Below, piece by piece: positions 45,701-54,498 of a DNA stretch of 56,533 nucleotides. Numbering within the stretch: the first letter of the stretch is position 1; every line of letters begins with the position of its first letter. The notes beneath the pieces were generated by a model. The model had not been told where the DNA came from. It did not search any database and saw only the letters and a list, made by a program, of their open reading frames with translations. The stretch covers positions 1 through 56,533 of the forward strand of contig JAIPGO010000014.1 of the NCBI GenBank assembly GCA_021736135.1. The letters run 5' to 3'. The translations under genes and the position numbers were made by a program. Source of the stretch: Candidatus Cloacimonadota bacterium (GTDB lineage Bacteria > Cloacimonadota > Cloacimonadia > Cloacimonadales > TCS61).

Positions 45701-46650
45701 GTATATTGCGGGTCACCTCCCGCTCCTGAATAAAGCTCACTTGCCACCTGCGCATTATCTCCAACCAGAAGAACCCAGACCAGCCCGTCTCCGGCATTAT
45801 ACTCTGAAAAAATATAATTCTGGATACTCGTGGAATTATTTCCTATCGTTGACACATCAACTATCGTGGTCTCTATCCCTTTCTGGTTTTTCCAGTCTAC
45901 AAAAGGCTGCATCTCATCCATAAAATCACCATAACTGATGATCAGCATCCTGCCTGCTTCTTCTTCAATGGTGTCATAACGATTGAGCTCAAAATTTAAA
46001 AAATGCTTCGCATATATATCGGTAAAATTCCGGTTTATTCCCTCTGTTGTGCGTTCTTTTACGTTAGTTGTCGAAATTCCGGTTTCACTCACCACTATTG
46101 TCATATTTGTATAAAAACGTAACACTCCTGTTACAGCATTATAACAAAAAGGATTGATCCGGATGTTCACACCACGGTAGTCACGTAGAATATAAGGTTC
46201 GCTTAATTCCGCCCTCTGTTCCGGCCAGTTTTTATCCTGCTCATAGATGTCTCCAAAAATATAAGGCACTTCTTCCGGATTGATCTCGCGAGACAATATC
46301 CCTTTAGAGGGGGCAACTGCTATCTCAAATTCCACATATTCACTTGCCGTTACTTCTACCGTCACGCTGCTTCTATCCGCTATGATCAGAGATCTGTGGA
46401 TTACGGGCAGAGATGCAAATCCTTGCTCACGCACCTCCGATTCACCTTCTATATATACTTTTTGCCAAATATCCCCATCAATTTCTGTTTCCTGAATTTC
46501 AAAACTTCCTGCCTCATAATTCAGATAGATTTCTCCTTCCTGTTCTCCCGTCACTTCCACTTTCAGCGCCTGCTCATTTGCAGAAATCGTTAATGCCGTA
46601 AGACTCGTCAGCATGATTAATGCCAACAGTGTAAAACCCATTTTTCTCAT
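42751..46650 (-). CDS. gingipain-like C25 cysteine peptidase with dockerin and FlgD-like C-terminus
   Basis: 1299 aa from ATG 46650 (GGAGG just upstream); a TTG at 46662 overlaps that ribosome site. A signal peptide and pro-domain come first, then the C25 domain with NYCGHGSNTSWSTT (His431) and SIACVNGNF (Cys464). The 33-residue spacing equals that of RgpB (His211/Cys244), so it should be active. Ig-like domains follow, then a dockerin (about 1014-1085; DIDDNGYVESFD and DVDGNGSVEAYD), another beta domain and the sorting domain with NYPNPFNPATTIEYTL. It is the first gene of the minus-strand secretion cluster. It probably degrades extracellular protein, as expected for amino-acid-fermenting relatives. 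Whether it cuts at Arg or Lys cannot be told. Confidence 0.85.
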   Translation of the reverse strand: MRKMGFTLLALIMLTSLTALTISANEQALKVEVTGEQEGEIYLNYEAGSFEIQETEIDGDIWQKVYIEGESEVREQGFASLPVIHRSLIIADRSSVTVEVTASEYVEFEIAVAPSKGILSREINPEEVPYIFGDIYEQDKNWPEQRAELSEPYILRDYRGVNIRINPFCYNAVTGVLRFYTNMTIVVSETGISTTNVKERTTEGINRNFTDIYAKHFLNFELNRYDTIEEEAGRMLIISYGDFMDEMQPFVDWKNQKGIETTIVDVSTIGNNSTSIQNYIFSEYNAGDGLVWVLLVGDNAQVASELYSGAGGDPQYTYLEGGDYYSEIFIGRFSAVTGEQAATQAERSVYYERDITDGDWMQKGIGIASSQGNGQGHYGEADYVHMGYIRDDLLDYGYLLVDEIYDTNGGNATMVANALNEGRGIINYCGHGSNTSWSTTGFNNTYVNALTNDYMLPFIQSIACVNGNFTNTTCFAEAWLRATNGDAPTGAIAMFASSINQSWAPPMYAQDETIDLMCADELNTIGGLWFNGVSYMIDESNDTAMARTWHIFGDPSLQVRTMTPEAIEAIFSPTLMNMQESYTVDTGFAGAQVCLSLEGELISQAYSGIDGIATLFLGALPEEPTTLTLTITGYNKITEIEEVELVLDGGAFIQMLGYEILSGNDDILEAGEFASMGITLFNVGTEASEELVLELICDSEFVEISDGSEIRAGIPAGGNATLDNCFSFLLTDDMLNGVPLTFMITATAGEEIWNFTVGEFGVAEAGLTSLTEEVELSLDPETTGSSEFEIKNNNYTGEIDYTIFITDTTGERSIAGSTVTCDALSFTAGETVDWTFSCTNNSVDLEWIKDIVIDFPEGIIVNSATDFIGGSDELEFLGETGNGAAGNWHGETSSGWGYLQNGETATATVNVSIMTGFIGDVELNWELTGDDYGNAPHTVAGTINISSNGNPLTWISIEESSGTLTGGDTAIHALSFDTSGLAAGIFSADISVIGGNYSLVIPVTLYVGMNTIVYGDIDDNGYVESFDSSILLQYAVGLDPQGAPLPWEEWRILRADVDGNGSVEAYDAGLILQYVVGLITEFPAETGRISEVPVGDVDLRASIIDGENWLELFAQGEIFGVELMIRSTDIIPGEPAVIEGALFAWNNNNNIYRYAAASAEPLETGAAFMRIPIEGITGRCEVDVYIRINDREDRKTILLGDSYPAVPAKSLITGNYPNPFNPATTIEYTLAEAGEVEIAIYNLRGQKITQLFNGTQTEGYHKLAWNGCDEAGEIAASGTYICLMRTKGSTESHKLVLIK

Positions 46651-46992
46651 TATATCCTCCAAACTTTACTTTTTCTTATAATTCATATTTATATAAGCAA
46701 TTTTTATTCCTATTTCTGCCAAACCTCTCGTTTTTTCAGTATTTCCCTCGCCTTTTTTACTAACTATTCCGCTCCTCTTAGTTTAAATCCCGCTATTTCT
46801 TCTTCCTGTTTTTTGAAATCCTTTTCCTATGCTGCTTTTCAAGCATAATGCCCCTTTTCGTCACAGTAACTCTGCCCATAAAATGGTCAATATTCTTTTT
46901 CAGTGAAAAATCCTTTGACAGTTTTCTTCTCACATTACTTATTCCGGTCAGTAGCTGATTTGACTACAAAATCAAAAGCCGGAAGGTAAATA
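46651..46992. other. divergent intergenic region (C25 operon / ppx)
   Basis: AT-rich, pyrimidine-rich on the plus strand. TTGACA at 46915-46920 could be the -35 of the rightward ppx gene, but the expected -10 (46938-46943) is poor. The leftward promoter of the secretion cluster should lie here; AT-rich stretches at 46670-46710 would fit but I cannot single one out. No gene is evident. Confidence 0.4.
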
Positions 46993-47925
46993 ATGTCAGA
47001 TATTAAGCATGCACGTATTTCGCAAAGGCTTGCCGTTCTGGAGATCGGCACAAATTCCCTCAAGTTCCTGATTGCTGATTGCCAAAAAGATTCAGTTAAT
47101 GTTATTCTCGATATCAGCAATATAAGCCGTTTGGGAGAAGGATTACAGAAAACAGGACTGATCTCAGAAATTGCTGCCCAAAGAAATCTCCAGGTTATTC
47201 GCGGTTTTCTACTCACTGCCCATCAGTATAGTGTACACAAAATTTATGCCATCGGCACTATGTGTTTACGTTCTGCTCGAAACTCTCCTGCTTTCATCAA
47301 TCTCATCAAAGAAAATACCGGCGTCAATATCCTCGTTCTCTCCGGTGATGAAGAAGCACATCTCACCCGCCTTGCCATAACCGATTCATTGAAATGTAAT
47401 GCGGATGAATTGCTCCTCATCGATACTGGTGGCGGCAGTACCGAATTCATCTTTACAAAGGCTCAAAAAATCACCCAGCAATTAAGCATCGACCTGGGCG
47501 CCATTCAACCCACCGAAAAATTCTTCCATCATGACCCCATAACGCTCTCAGAATTCGCTTCGGCAAGAAACTATATCATAGAATTACTCCAAAAAAAAGG
47601 AATAAAACAATCTTCCGCCAAGTTATACGGTAGCGGTGGAACCATCACCACTATGGCTGCCATGCATATAAAGCTTAAGGAATATGACCCAAAAAAAATT
47701 CATGGCTGCGAACTTTACAGAACCGAAATTGAACAGATCATCGAATGCCTTCAACGCCTCACGCTTGAACAAAAAAAGAGTTTACCGGGTTTACAGCCCC
47801 AGAGAGCAGATGTCATTCTTGCCGGCTGCCTCATTGTGCACAGCATCCTCAAAGTTACCAATATCGAGCAGCTTACCGTCTCCACCCACGGCATAAGACA
47901 CGCCTTCATCAAATCTCTCTCCTGA
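46993..47925 (+). CDS. Ppx/GppA family phosphatase
   Basis: 310 aa, the short form without an HD domain. The actin-like ATPase fold motifs are visible: LEIGTNSLKFLIAD (residues 15-28), GTMCLRSARN, LSGDEEAHL and LLIDTGGGSTEF (about 139-150), then YGSGGTITTMAA. Members hydrolyse polyphosphate or pppGpp; which one is not decided by sequence. It stands alone, with AAGGT before the ATG. The downstream gene is convergent. Confidence 0.85.
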   Translation: MSDIKHARISQRLAVLEIGTNSLKFLIADCQKDSVNVILDISNISRLGEGLQKTGLISEIAAQRNLQVIRGFLLTAHQYSVHKIYAIGTMCLRSARNSPAFINLIKENTGVNILVLSGDEEAHLTRLAITDSLKCNADELLLIDTGGGSTEFIFTKAQKITQQLSIDLGAIQPTEKFFHHDPITLSEFASARNYIIELLQKKGIKQSSAKLYGSGGTITTMAAMHIKLKEYDPKKIHGCELYRTEIEQIIECLQRLTLEQKKSLPGLQPQRADVILAGCLIVHSILKVTNIEQLTVSTHGIRHAFIKSLS

Positions 47926-48369
47926 ATAATTCTGCTCCCCTCCTAATCTCCCCCCTTGTCCTTTTAGTCCGCTAAGTCCATTCAGTCTCCTCCGTCCCAA
48001 ATGTTCCTCTCTTTATGCTACGATAGTATATATTTATATCTTTTAGACAGCTATAAGGAGGACACCCATAACAACAAAATGTTATCCGTGTCCGCCTTAT
48101 AGTGGTATATTAGATATAATTTGCCTAATGGATAGCTGAGTAATGGTTTATCTGTGTTTCATCAGTAAATATACTACTTTTGTATAAGCATGTTTCTCTG
48201 ATATGAAAATTATGATTTTTACCTGTCTAATTTTCTCTTTTTTTAGTTTAAAAAAATAAGCTTTTGGACAGATATGGTTCGGGGTTTTTGATAATTTATA
48301 AGGGATTCCGTAAAGACATAAATTTTATTTTTCCTGTTTTTTCCAAAAAGTCAGTATTGGTCGGAAATG
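47926..48369. other. convergent intergenic region
   Basis: Non-coding space between ppx and the histidine kinase gene. Apart from the long hairpin at 48051-48102 I see only AT-rich sequence and no clear T-tract terminator for either gene. Confidence 0.5.
48051..48102. repeat. 52-bp imperfect inverted repeat
   Basis: Arms of 23 nt begin CTATAAGG and end ATAACA, with three mismatches, around the loop ACAAAA. It sits midway between two convergent genes and could stop transcription from both sides or be another palindromic repeat. No second copy was seen in the window. Confidence 0.7.
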
Positions 48370-49662
48370 TTAGTCAGTGAAATGGATATAAAATTTCACC
48401 ATTCCGGTTTCCGTATTCTGCAGTCCGAAATCGAAGCCATGGTTGCGCAGAATTTCGGCAGCGAGGGTCAATCCGATGCCCTGCCCGTTCTTTTTGGTAC
48501 TATAGAAGGGCGAGAAGAGTTTTTTTTCGACTTCACCGGAGAGGGACTGTCCATCATTAAATATATGAAGTCCTCTTTGTGGGGAAAGCTCCGTTTTGAT
48601 AATGATCATACCCTTTTTATTTAAAGCTTCGACGGCATTTTTGAGAATATTCAATAGCACCTGTTCCATCTGGCTCACATCAATATGAATAAGCACTGGT
48701 TTTTCGGAAAGTTGCCATTGCCAGTCGATCATTTTTTTACTGCTGCCTGCCAGCAGGGGCTGCACGGCTTTTAACAACTGATTCAGGTCAGCTTCCTGTT
48801 TCTGAGGAGCATCCAGCCGGAAGACCCTTACAAAATTGGACATGAAATGCAGGAGGTGTTCATTTCTGTGCATGGCAATTTCCAGGGTTCTGATCATTTC
48901 CTCCTTTTCCCCGGAAAGCATACCCAGATGGCTTTGCAGAATGGAATTAACCGCACCGATGGAATTATTGATCTCGTGAGAAATAGTGCGGATCACTTTT
49001 TCATTTGCCTCACGTTCCGCCTGCAGTATCTCTTTGGTCAGTTCCACGATCTGCACGAAATAACGGTGAAATCCGCGGTCAATGAACCCGGCTTTCTGGA
49101 TACGGAAAGCCTGGCGGTTGTGAATATTAACGATCTCCGAACTGCCATCCTGCAGACAGGCAATTGCCTGTGGTAGCTGACCCGGAAATTTTGATAGATT
49201 AAGCTCCGGCAAGCCGTCTTCGGTAATATTCAGATAGCGTCGGGCAGCCGGGTTTAACGAAAATACTGTTTCATCGAGATTTAAAATTATTATTCCGGTA
49301 GGTGAAGAATTGACCAGTCTCTCCAGGAAGAAATGCTGCTCTTCCTGTCGCAGCCGTTCCTCCCGCAGACGCTCTATCATTTCATTATAAACTTCGATCA
49401 GTTCATCAAGTTCAAACTGTCCCACTTTCACGAATTTCATGGTGAAATCCTTATCTTTGATAGATTCCACACCGGCAGAGATCAGGTTCAGTGGCTGCAC
49501 AAATTGTTTATAGATGGATATTGAAAGGAAAATGCTGATAATTATAACAACTTCCGCCAGCAGGAAATACCAGACGGAATATTTTAGAAGCTGCAGGGAC
49601 AGTCCTAAAAAGATGAGATGCAAAAGCGAGATGAGAGCAATGAATTTATGCTTTATTCTCAT
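48370..49662 (-). CDS. membrane sensor histidine kinase (NtrB-like)
   Basis: 430 aa. Two transmembrane segments near the N-terminus (about residues 7-25 and 30-50) enclose almost no periplasmic loop, so it probably senses at the membrane or inside. A HAMP segment (about 52-110), a PAS domain (about 112-205), the H-box ISHEINNSIGAV (His about 229), N-box ILKNAVEAL and G-boxes FNDGQSL and GQGIGLTL follow. It should phosphorylate the sigma-54 regulator encoded upstream; the two genes overlap by 17 bp. Confidence 0.9.
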   Translation of the reverse strand: MRIKHKFIALISLLHLIFLGLSLQLLKYSVWYFLLAEVVIIISIFLSISIYKQFVQPLNLISAGVESIKDKDFTMKFVKVGQFELDELIEVYNEMIERLREERLRQEEQHFFLERLVNSSPTGIIILNLDETVFSLNPAARRYLNITEDGLPELNLSKFPGQLPQAIACLQDGSSEIVNIHNRQAFRIQKAGFIDRGFHRYFVQIVELTKEILQAEREANEKVIRTISHEINNSIGAVNSILQSHLGMLSGEKEEMIRTLEIAMHRNEHLLHFMSNFVRVFRLDAPQKQEADLNQLLKAVQPLLAGSSKKMIDWQWQLSEKPVLIHIDVSQMEQVLLNILKNAVEALNKKGMIIIKTELSPQRGLHIFNDGQSLSGEVEKKLFSPFYSTKKNGQGIGLTLAAEILRNHGFDFGLQNTETGMVKFYIHFTD

Positions 49663-51025
49663 ATTCGATCTTGTATTTGTCCAGTCTGCGGTAAAGCGCT
49701 GCTCTGCTCATACCCAGGGAATGTGCCGCTTTGCTGATGTTATTATGATGGTGCTGTAGTGCTTTTTTGATCATGGAAATCTCGATCTGCTCCATGGTCA
49801 TGCTGCCCACTGGGGGCAGTTCATCACCCGTATTGCGTCTGGCTGTTTCCCGGTGCTGCCGGAAATCCTCAATGCCCAGTTCTGTGTGTCCACTGACCAG
49901 TGCCACACGTTCCAGCAGGTTTTTTAGTTCGCGGATGTTACCTGGGAAATCCTGTGACTGCAGCCATTTGACGGCATCTTGTGTAATAGTTAAAATTTCC
50001 CATTTATATTTTTGACGGATTGTTTCCAGAAAGTTTTTTATCAGTTCCCTGATATCCTGTCGTCTTTCCCTGAGTGACGGCAGATGAAGTCTGATCAGGT
50101 TCAATCTGTAATAGAGATCTTCCCGAAATTCCCCTTTTTCCACCATTTCCGCCAGGTCTTTATTAGTTGCCGAAATAACCCTTACGTCCACTCTTCTGGT
50201 CTGGTTGGAGCCTAAAACCTCAAAAGTGAATTCCTGCAGAACGCGCAGCAGTTTTACCTGGCAGCTCATATCCAATTCACCGATCTCATCCAGAAAAATA
50301 GTGCCGCCATTTGCCATTTCAAAACGCCCTTTTCTTGCATGCTTGGCATCGGTGAAAGCGCCCTGCACATGCCCGAACATCTCACTTTCAAAAAGAGCAG
50401 GTGGAATGCCGCCCAGATTAACTTTCACAAAAGGCTGCCCTTTACGGTTGCTGTTTTGATGAATTGCTTCTGCAATTAGTTCCTTACCGGTGCCGCTTTC
50501 GCCTTCAATCAATACGGTGGCATCGGTTTTAGCGATTCTGCCGGCAGTTTCCAGCACTTCCAGAAAGCGGCTGTCTCTACCCTTCAGTTCACCAAGATCA
50601 TAAAGCCGGTCCAGCGCTTCGCGGCTCAAGGCGGACTGTGAAACCGGTTCCCGCAACATAAGGGCAGTTTTAATGGAACGCAGCAGGTGATGATTATCCC
50701 AGGGTTTATTGATAAAATCCGCAGCACCCAGTTTCATTCCGGCAACGGCAAGCTGTATCGAACCCCAGGCTGTGATCAGAATCACCGGGATCTCCGGCTG
50801 CAATTTCCTGATCATGCTCAGGAGTTGCAGTCCTTCTTCACCGGAAGTATCCCGGCTGTAATTCATATCAAGCACGATCAGCTTAATTGCTTCCGTTTCC
50901 AGAATTTTCAAGCCGGCAGCAGGTTCCTCGGTACAGAATACCTTGTAACCGGCGTTGGCTAAAAGTAATTCCAGCGAAGAACGCACCGCATAATCATCAT
51001 CTAAGACCAGTATTTTTATTTCCAT
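49646..51025 (-). CDS. NtrC-family sigma-54-dependent response regulator
   Basis: 459 aa. Receiver domain (1-120; acidic pocket DDD at 9-11 and phospho-acceptor Asp53). AAA+ domain with Walker A GESGTGKE (about residue 173), the sigma-54 contact loop GAFTDA (GAFTGA in classical members, but the Asp variant is common) and Walker B GTIFLDEIGEL, plus the R-finger region. The C-terminal Fis-type helix-turn-helix is NNISKAAHSLGMSRAALYRRL. The likely target is the ABC exporter operon 200 bp upstream on the same strand, whose promoter matches the sigma-54 consensus. Confidence 0.92.
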   Translation of the reverse strand: MEIKILVLDDDYAVRSSLELLLANAGYKVFCTEEPAAGLKILETEAIKLIVLDMNYSRDTSGEEGLQLLSMIRKLQPEIPVILITAWGSIQLAVAGMKLGAADFINKPWDNHHLLRSIKTALMLREPVSQSALSREALDRLYDLGELKGRDSRFLEVLETAGRIAKTDATVLIEGESGTGKELIAEAIHQNSNRKGQPFVKVNLGGIPPALFESEMFGHVQGAFTDAKHARKGRFEMANGGTIFLDEIGELDMSCQVKLLRVLQEFTFEVLGSNQTRRVDVRVISATNKDLAEMVEKGEFREDLYYRLNLIRLHLPSLRERRQDIRELIKNFLETIRQKYKWEILTITQDAVKWLQSQDFPGNIRELKNLLERVALVSGHTELGIEDFRQHRETARRNTGDELPPVGSMTMEQIEISMIKKALQHHHNNISKAAHSLGMSRAALYRRLDKYKIEYENKA

Positions 51026-51040
51026 ATCACCTTCGACAAA

Positions 51041-51068
51041 ATTCTATATTATCCTGCTGAACTGTCAA
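51041..51068 (-). promoter_or_regulatory. putative sigma-70-type promoter of the two-component genes
   Basis: TTGACA (51063-51068) and TAGAAT (51041-51046) lie 16 bp apart on the minus strand, 16 bp before the regulator start. This suggests the regulator pair is transcribed independently of the exporter genes, at a basal level. Confidence 0.5.
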
Positions 51069-51098
51069 GAAATCCGAACAAATACCTCCCAGTTGAGC

Positions 51099-51206
51099 CA
51101 AGAGTTTTGGACTGTACCCGGGACAAGACTTTTGAGCGATCAGTATAGTTTCCCAGCCCTGCCCGGATCCCAAAAGTCTTGCCCGGAGTACCGTTCAAAA
51201 CTCTTG
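51099..51206. repeat. palindromic core related to the 241-bp MITE
   Basis: Two arms of about 40 bp (CAAGAGTTTTG...CAAGACTTTTG and its inverse) match the internal arms of the MITE, but the outer MITE ends are absent and the middle differs. It may be an older, independent element from which the MITE was built. It separates the exporter genes from the regulator genes. Confidence 0.75.
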
Positions 51207-51224
51207 TGATCCTTCACTTCTCAC

Positions 51225-52421
51225 TTATTCATAGTGCAGTGCTTCTGCGGGTTCGATATTTATCGCCTGTCTGCTCGGGTAGAGAGCGCAGAAAAAGGTG
51301 ATGCCATAAATGATCACTATTGCCAGCGCCAGAGCTTGCATATAGGTGATCAATTCCACCGACGGAAATACGTGCAACAGAGGGAACTGCACGGCAAACA
51401 AAATTCCCCACAGGATAGAAAAAGTGGTCAGCACAATTGCTTCACCGATTATCTGCAGGTAAATCTGTTTTTTAGGAGCTCCTAAAGCCCTGCGCAGTCC
51501 CACTTCAGATTTGCGGCGTTCCGTTTGATACCAGATCACGCCAAACAAGCCAAGACCTACGTTGACCAGCATAAAAATGCTTACTATGCCCAATATGATA
51601 GGCAAAAGCAAAGTTATCATGGTGGCATTATTTTTGAGAGCATTCAGTTCCCGCACGTCAAAAGTCCAGCCCGGAGCGATTTTATTCAGTTTTTTAAGCA
51701 GAGCCATTTCACTGGCGGCATTGAATTGTCCCGGTATTTTGAGTAATATCCTCTGCCCCATTGATTCTCTGAAATCTGTGAAGTTTTCGGCATTATGATA
51801 GGTTTGACGGAAAAAAACGCGACGGGAATCACTAAAACGGCTGGCATTGCGGAATTCAGGAACAATTCCAATAATCCGGTAAGGATCATCACCTCTCATT
51901 ATAGTTTTGCCGATACCTTCACCGTCAGGGAAAAATTCATCAATCAGTTTTTGCGAAACCACAATGCTTTCTTCCTCTGTATCCGGTAGATCACTTTCAT
52001 CAAACCAACGCCCTTCAATTACAGGTATTTTTAAAACATCTGCCGTTTCCCTGTCTCCCCAGGCGATATGGCAGCTCAATTCTTTTTCATTGTATTCCAG
52101 ATTAGTGGCTGACATTACCCAGGGTGAATAAATATACGTTCTGGCATAAGAATAGTTCTCAATTTCGGCATCTCCGGCCACCAGATTGTTTATTTGCAAA
52201 AAGGTTTCTTGTATTTCACTTTGCTCTGCATCTTTCCAATCAAAAGTTATAAACCAGATCTTATCGGTATTAAAGCCTTGAGTTTTAAAGTAATTGCCAG
52301 CGCTTTTAACAATGATGGTCAAAACCAGGAACAGCACCAGGAACGAGATGATTATGCCCAGCGAAGTCATCAAGTTACGTTTGCGGCGATTCCAGATAAA
52401 TTTCATTAAATGATTGAACAT
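51225..52421 (-). CDS. FtsX/MacB-like ABC transporter permease (second)
   Basis: 398 aa: an N-terminal helix (about residues 20-40), a large MacB-type periplasmic core domain to about 270, then three helices and the C-terminal EPAEALHYE typical of the family. GGAGG lies upstream, and the start overlaps the previous stop (TAATG). Paired with the preceding permease it would form a heterodimeric MacB-like exporter. Confidence 0.85.
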   Translation of the reverse strand: MFNHLMKFIWNRRKRNLMTSLGIIISFLVLFLVLTIIVKSAGNYFKTQGFNTDKIWFITFDWKDAEQSEIQETFLQINNLVAGDAEIENYSYARTYIYSPWVMSATNLEYNEKELSCHIAWGDRETADVLKIPVIEGRWFDESDLPDTEEESIVVSQKLIDEFFPDGEGIGKTIMRGDDPYRIIGIVPEFRNASRFSDSRRVFFRQTYHNAENFTDFRESMGQRILLKIPGQFNAASEMALLKKLNKIAPGWTFDVRELNALKNNATMITLLLPIILGIVSIFMLVNVGLGLFGVIWYQTERRKSEVGLRRALGAPKKQIYLQIIGEAIVLTTFSILWGILFAVQFPLLHVFPSVELITYMQALALAIVIIYGITFFCALYPSRQAINIEPAEALHYE

Positions 52422-53665
52422 TATTCACCTCCTTCCATTGCCTGCACGGGTTCCAGACGTGACATTTTCCAGGCGGGATAAACTCCCGACAATATACCAA
52501 AAAACAAGGCGAAGCCCATACTGACTAAGAATACGCGGTAGTTAATACTGAAAATGGTATCAGCCAGGATGCCGCTGCTATTAAAAACTGCGAGAATGAT
52601 CACTGCCAGGATAACGCTTAAAATTCCTCCCAGCAGAGTGATGATGATATTTTCCACCAGAAATTGACCTGTGAGAACGATTGAGGAAGCGCCATAAGCC
52701 TTTCTGATGCCGATCTCGGAAGAACGCTCATAGATGCGACTCATATTTATATTTACCAGATTAATCGCCGGCAGCAGCATGAAGATGGTCGCTACTCCCA
52801 GTAATATCATCATGAAAGGCAGAATATTGCCATCCTGACGCCGGAACATCTGTCTCGCCAGTGCTTCCTGATAACTGGAAGCAGCCGTTAAAATACTGTT
52901 AAAATGGCCTTCCGGAAATTCTATATGCTCCATCTGCTGCTGAAATTCTGCCTTGATGGCGGGAATATCGCGTTTATCCTTTGCCAGCAGCGAAGCATAC
53001 CAGCCGGGAAAACCTCCGATCAGAGTCGGCTTATCCAGGTCTATTTCGGCATGACCCATGGGTAACCAGATATCGGAATAGGGCATTATCCTGATGATAG
53101 AAACGTTTTCCACCACACCCTTCACCAGGAAGCGTTTATCTTTATATTCAAATATCTTGCCAACTGCACTTTCTCCATCGAAGTATTCATTCTGCATGCG
53201 CTGGTTGATCACAGCCACCTGAGCCGTTGCGGCTACTTCTTCTCCTGTATAGGGAACTCCCTCCAGAAAATTAAAGTCACATATCTCCCAGAATTCTGCA
53301 TCGGTATATTTTATCCCCAGTTTGATCTTCTTATTTCCGTGATAGATCACATCAGGACTATAGTAGGATGAAATAGATATTTTTTCGGGAATAGTCATCG
53401 GTTTGGCATATTTTCGGAAAAACCAGGGGCTGAAAAGCGGTCCCATCGTATTGCCACCTCTTTCCGTGCCCAGCGCACCCATAGTTATGGAAAGAGTACG
53501 CTCGAGTTTCGACTCCGGCTTCACTGGTCCAAAACCATAGTCGATAACAGATGAAAGTAAAATGAGAAACAGTAGTGTAAAGCAGATGCCGAATAAGCTG
53601 ATGAAAGTAAACAGCTTATTCCTCAGCATTACTTTAAAGGCAATTTTTATGTAATTTTTCAGCAT
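52421..53665 (-). CDS. FtsX/MacB-like ABC transporter permease (first)
   Basis: 414 aa; AAGGAGG precedes the ATG. N-terminal helix (about 18-40), periplasmic core domain, three C-terminal helices with SEIGIRKAYGAS after the second helix (the conserved cytoplasmic coupling segment) and the end SRLEPVQAMEG. Partner of the downstream permease, the ATPase encoded 10 bp upstream and the adaptor. Substrates of MacAB-like systems are peptides, toxins or lipoproteins; nothing here decides. Confidence 0.85.
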   Translation of the reverse strand: MLKNYIKIAFKVMLRNKLFTFISLFGICFTLLFLILLSSVIDYGFGPVKPESKLERTLSITMGALGTERGGNTMGPLFSPWFFRKYAKPMTIPEKISISSYYSPDVIYHGNKKIKLGIKYTDAEFWEICDFNFLEGVPYTGEEVAATAQVAVINQRMQNEYFDGESAVGKIFEYKDKRFLVKGVVENVSIIRIMPYSDIWLPMGHAEIDLDKPTLIGGFPGWYASLLAKDKRDIPAIKAEFQQQMEHIEFPEGHFNSILTAASSYQEALARQMFRRQDGNILPFMMILLGVATIFMLLPAINLVNINMSRIYERSSEIGIRKAYGASSIVLTGQFLVENIIITLLGGILSVILAVIILAVFNSSGILADTIFSINYRVFLVSMGFALFFGILSGVYPAWKMSRLEPVQAMEGGE

Positions 53666-53675
53666 AAAAACCTCC

Positions 53676-54341
53676 TTAACTTACCTGGGCGCCATCAAAT
53701 AAACGGATTATCCGCTGCGTCTGTTTTGCCAGATGCTCATCATGCGTTACCATTATGATGGTTGCTTTGTCATCACGGTTAAGTCCCAGCAATATTTCCA
53801 TGATCTCAGCGCCCATCAGGCTATCCAGATTTCCTGTAGGTTCATCTGCCAGAATTATTTCCGGTCTGCCTACAATGGCTCGAGCTATTGCCACGCGCTG
53901 CCTTTGACCGCCGGATAACTGGTTGGGGAAATGCTTTGTGCGCGTGGAAAGACCAACTCTTTCCAGGGCTTCCAGCGCCAGGTGACGACGCTTTTGCCCG
54001 CTCATCAGACGATAGATCAAAGGCAATTCCACGTTATCGACCACGGAAAGGTCATTGATCAGGTGAAAACTTTGAAAGATGAATCCTATCTTGCGGTTAC
54101 GCAATGCCGCCAGCCTGATGTCACCAAACTGATCAACTTTTTTGCCTTCGATGAGCACATTGCCGCCGGAGGGCTTGTCCAGAAGCCCCATAATGTTCAG
54201 CAGCGTGCTTTTACCGCAGCCGGAAGGTCCCATAACCGAGAGCATTTCACCTTTCTCAATTTCAATGTTGATGCCGCGCAGGGCAGTGGTTTCGATCTTG
54301 TCGGTGCGATATACTTTTGCAATGTTTTCCAAACAGATCAT
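53676..54341 (-). CDS. ABC transporter ATPase (LolD/MacB-like)
   Basis: 221 aa from ATG 54339-54341, supported by AAGGAG; a longer frame to 54431 has no ribosome site and runs through a GTGAGAA repeat. Walker A GPSGCGKSTLL (about residues 40-50), Q-loop FIFQSFHL, signature LSGGQRQRVAIARA, Walker B IILADEPTGNLD and the H-loop VTHDEH are all present. It powers the two FtsX-type permeases. Confidence 0.92.
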   Translation of the reverse strand: MICLENIAKVYRTDKIETTALRGINIEIEKGEMLSVMGPSGCGKSTLLNIMGLLDKPSGGNVLIEGKKVDQFGDIRLAALRNRKIGFIFQSFHLINDLSVVDNVELPLIYRLMSGQKRRHLALEALERVGLSTRTKHFPNQLSGGQRQRVAIARAIVGRPEIILADEPTGNLDSLMGAEIMEILLGLNRDDKATIIMVTHDEHLAKQTQRIIRLFDGAQVS

Positions 54342-54381
54342 CTTAAACTCCTTTTTTCTGTTATTTCCCCGAAACATATCA

Positions 54382-54402
54382 GTGAGAAGTGAGAAGTGAG
54401 AA
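54382..54402. repeat. three tandem copies of GTGAGAA
   Basis: An exact 7-bp repeat in the gap before the ATPase gene. Next to it (54457-54485) TTTACAT also repeats. Similar to the GTGAATR array at 21242. Confidence 0.7.
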
Positions 54403-54498
54403 GAAATTATAAAAACCGGTTTCAGTCTCACTGCTCATTATTTTCTCTTCAAAATTTTACATTTTACATTTTCAATTTTACATTACTTTTGCCCCGTC

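Noticed and set aside
50398-50415. GAFTDA instead of GAFTGA as a sign of an activator unable to contact sigma-54
   Set aside because: The Asp variant is frequent in functional NtrC-family proteins, and a good sigma-54 promoter lies in the cluster.
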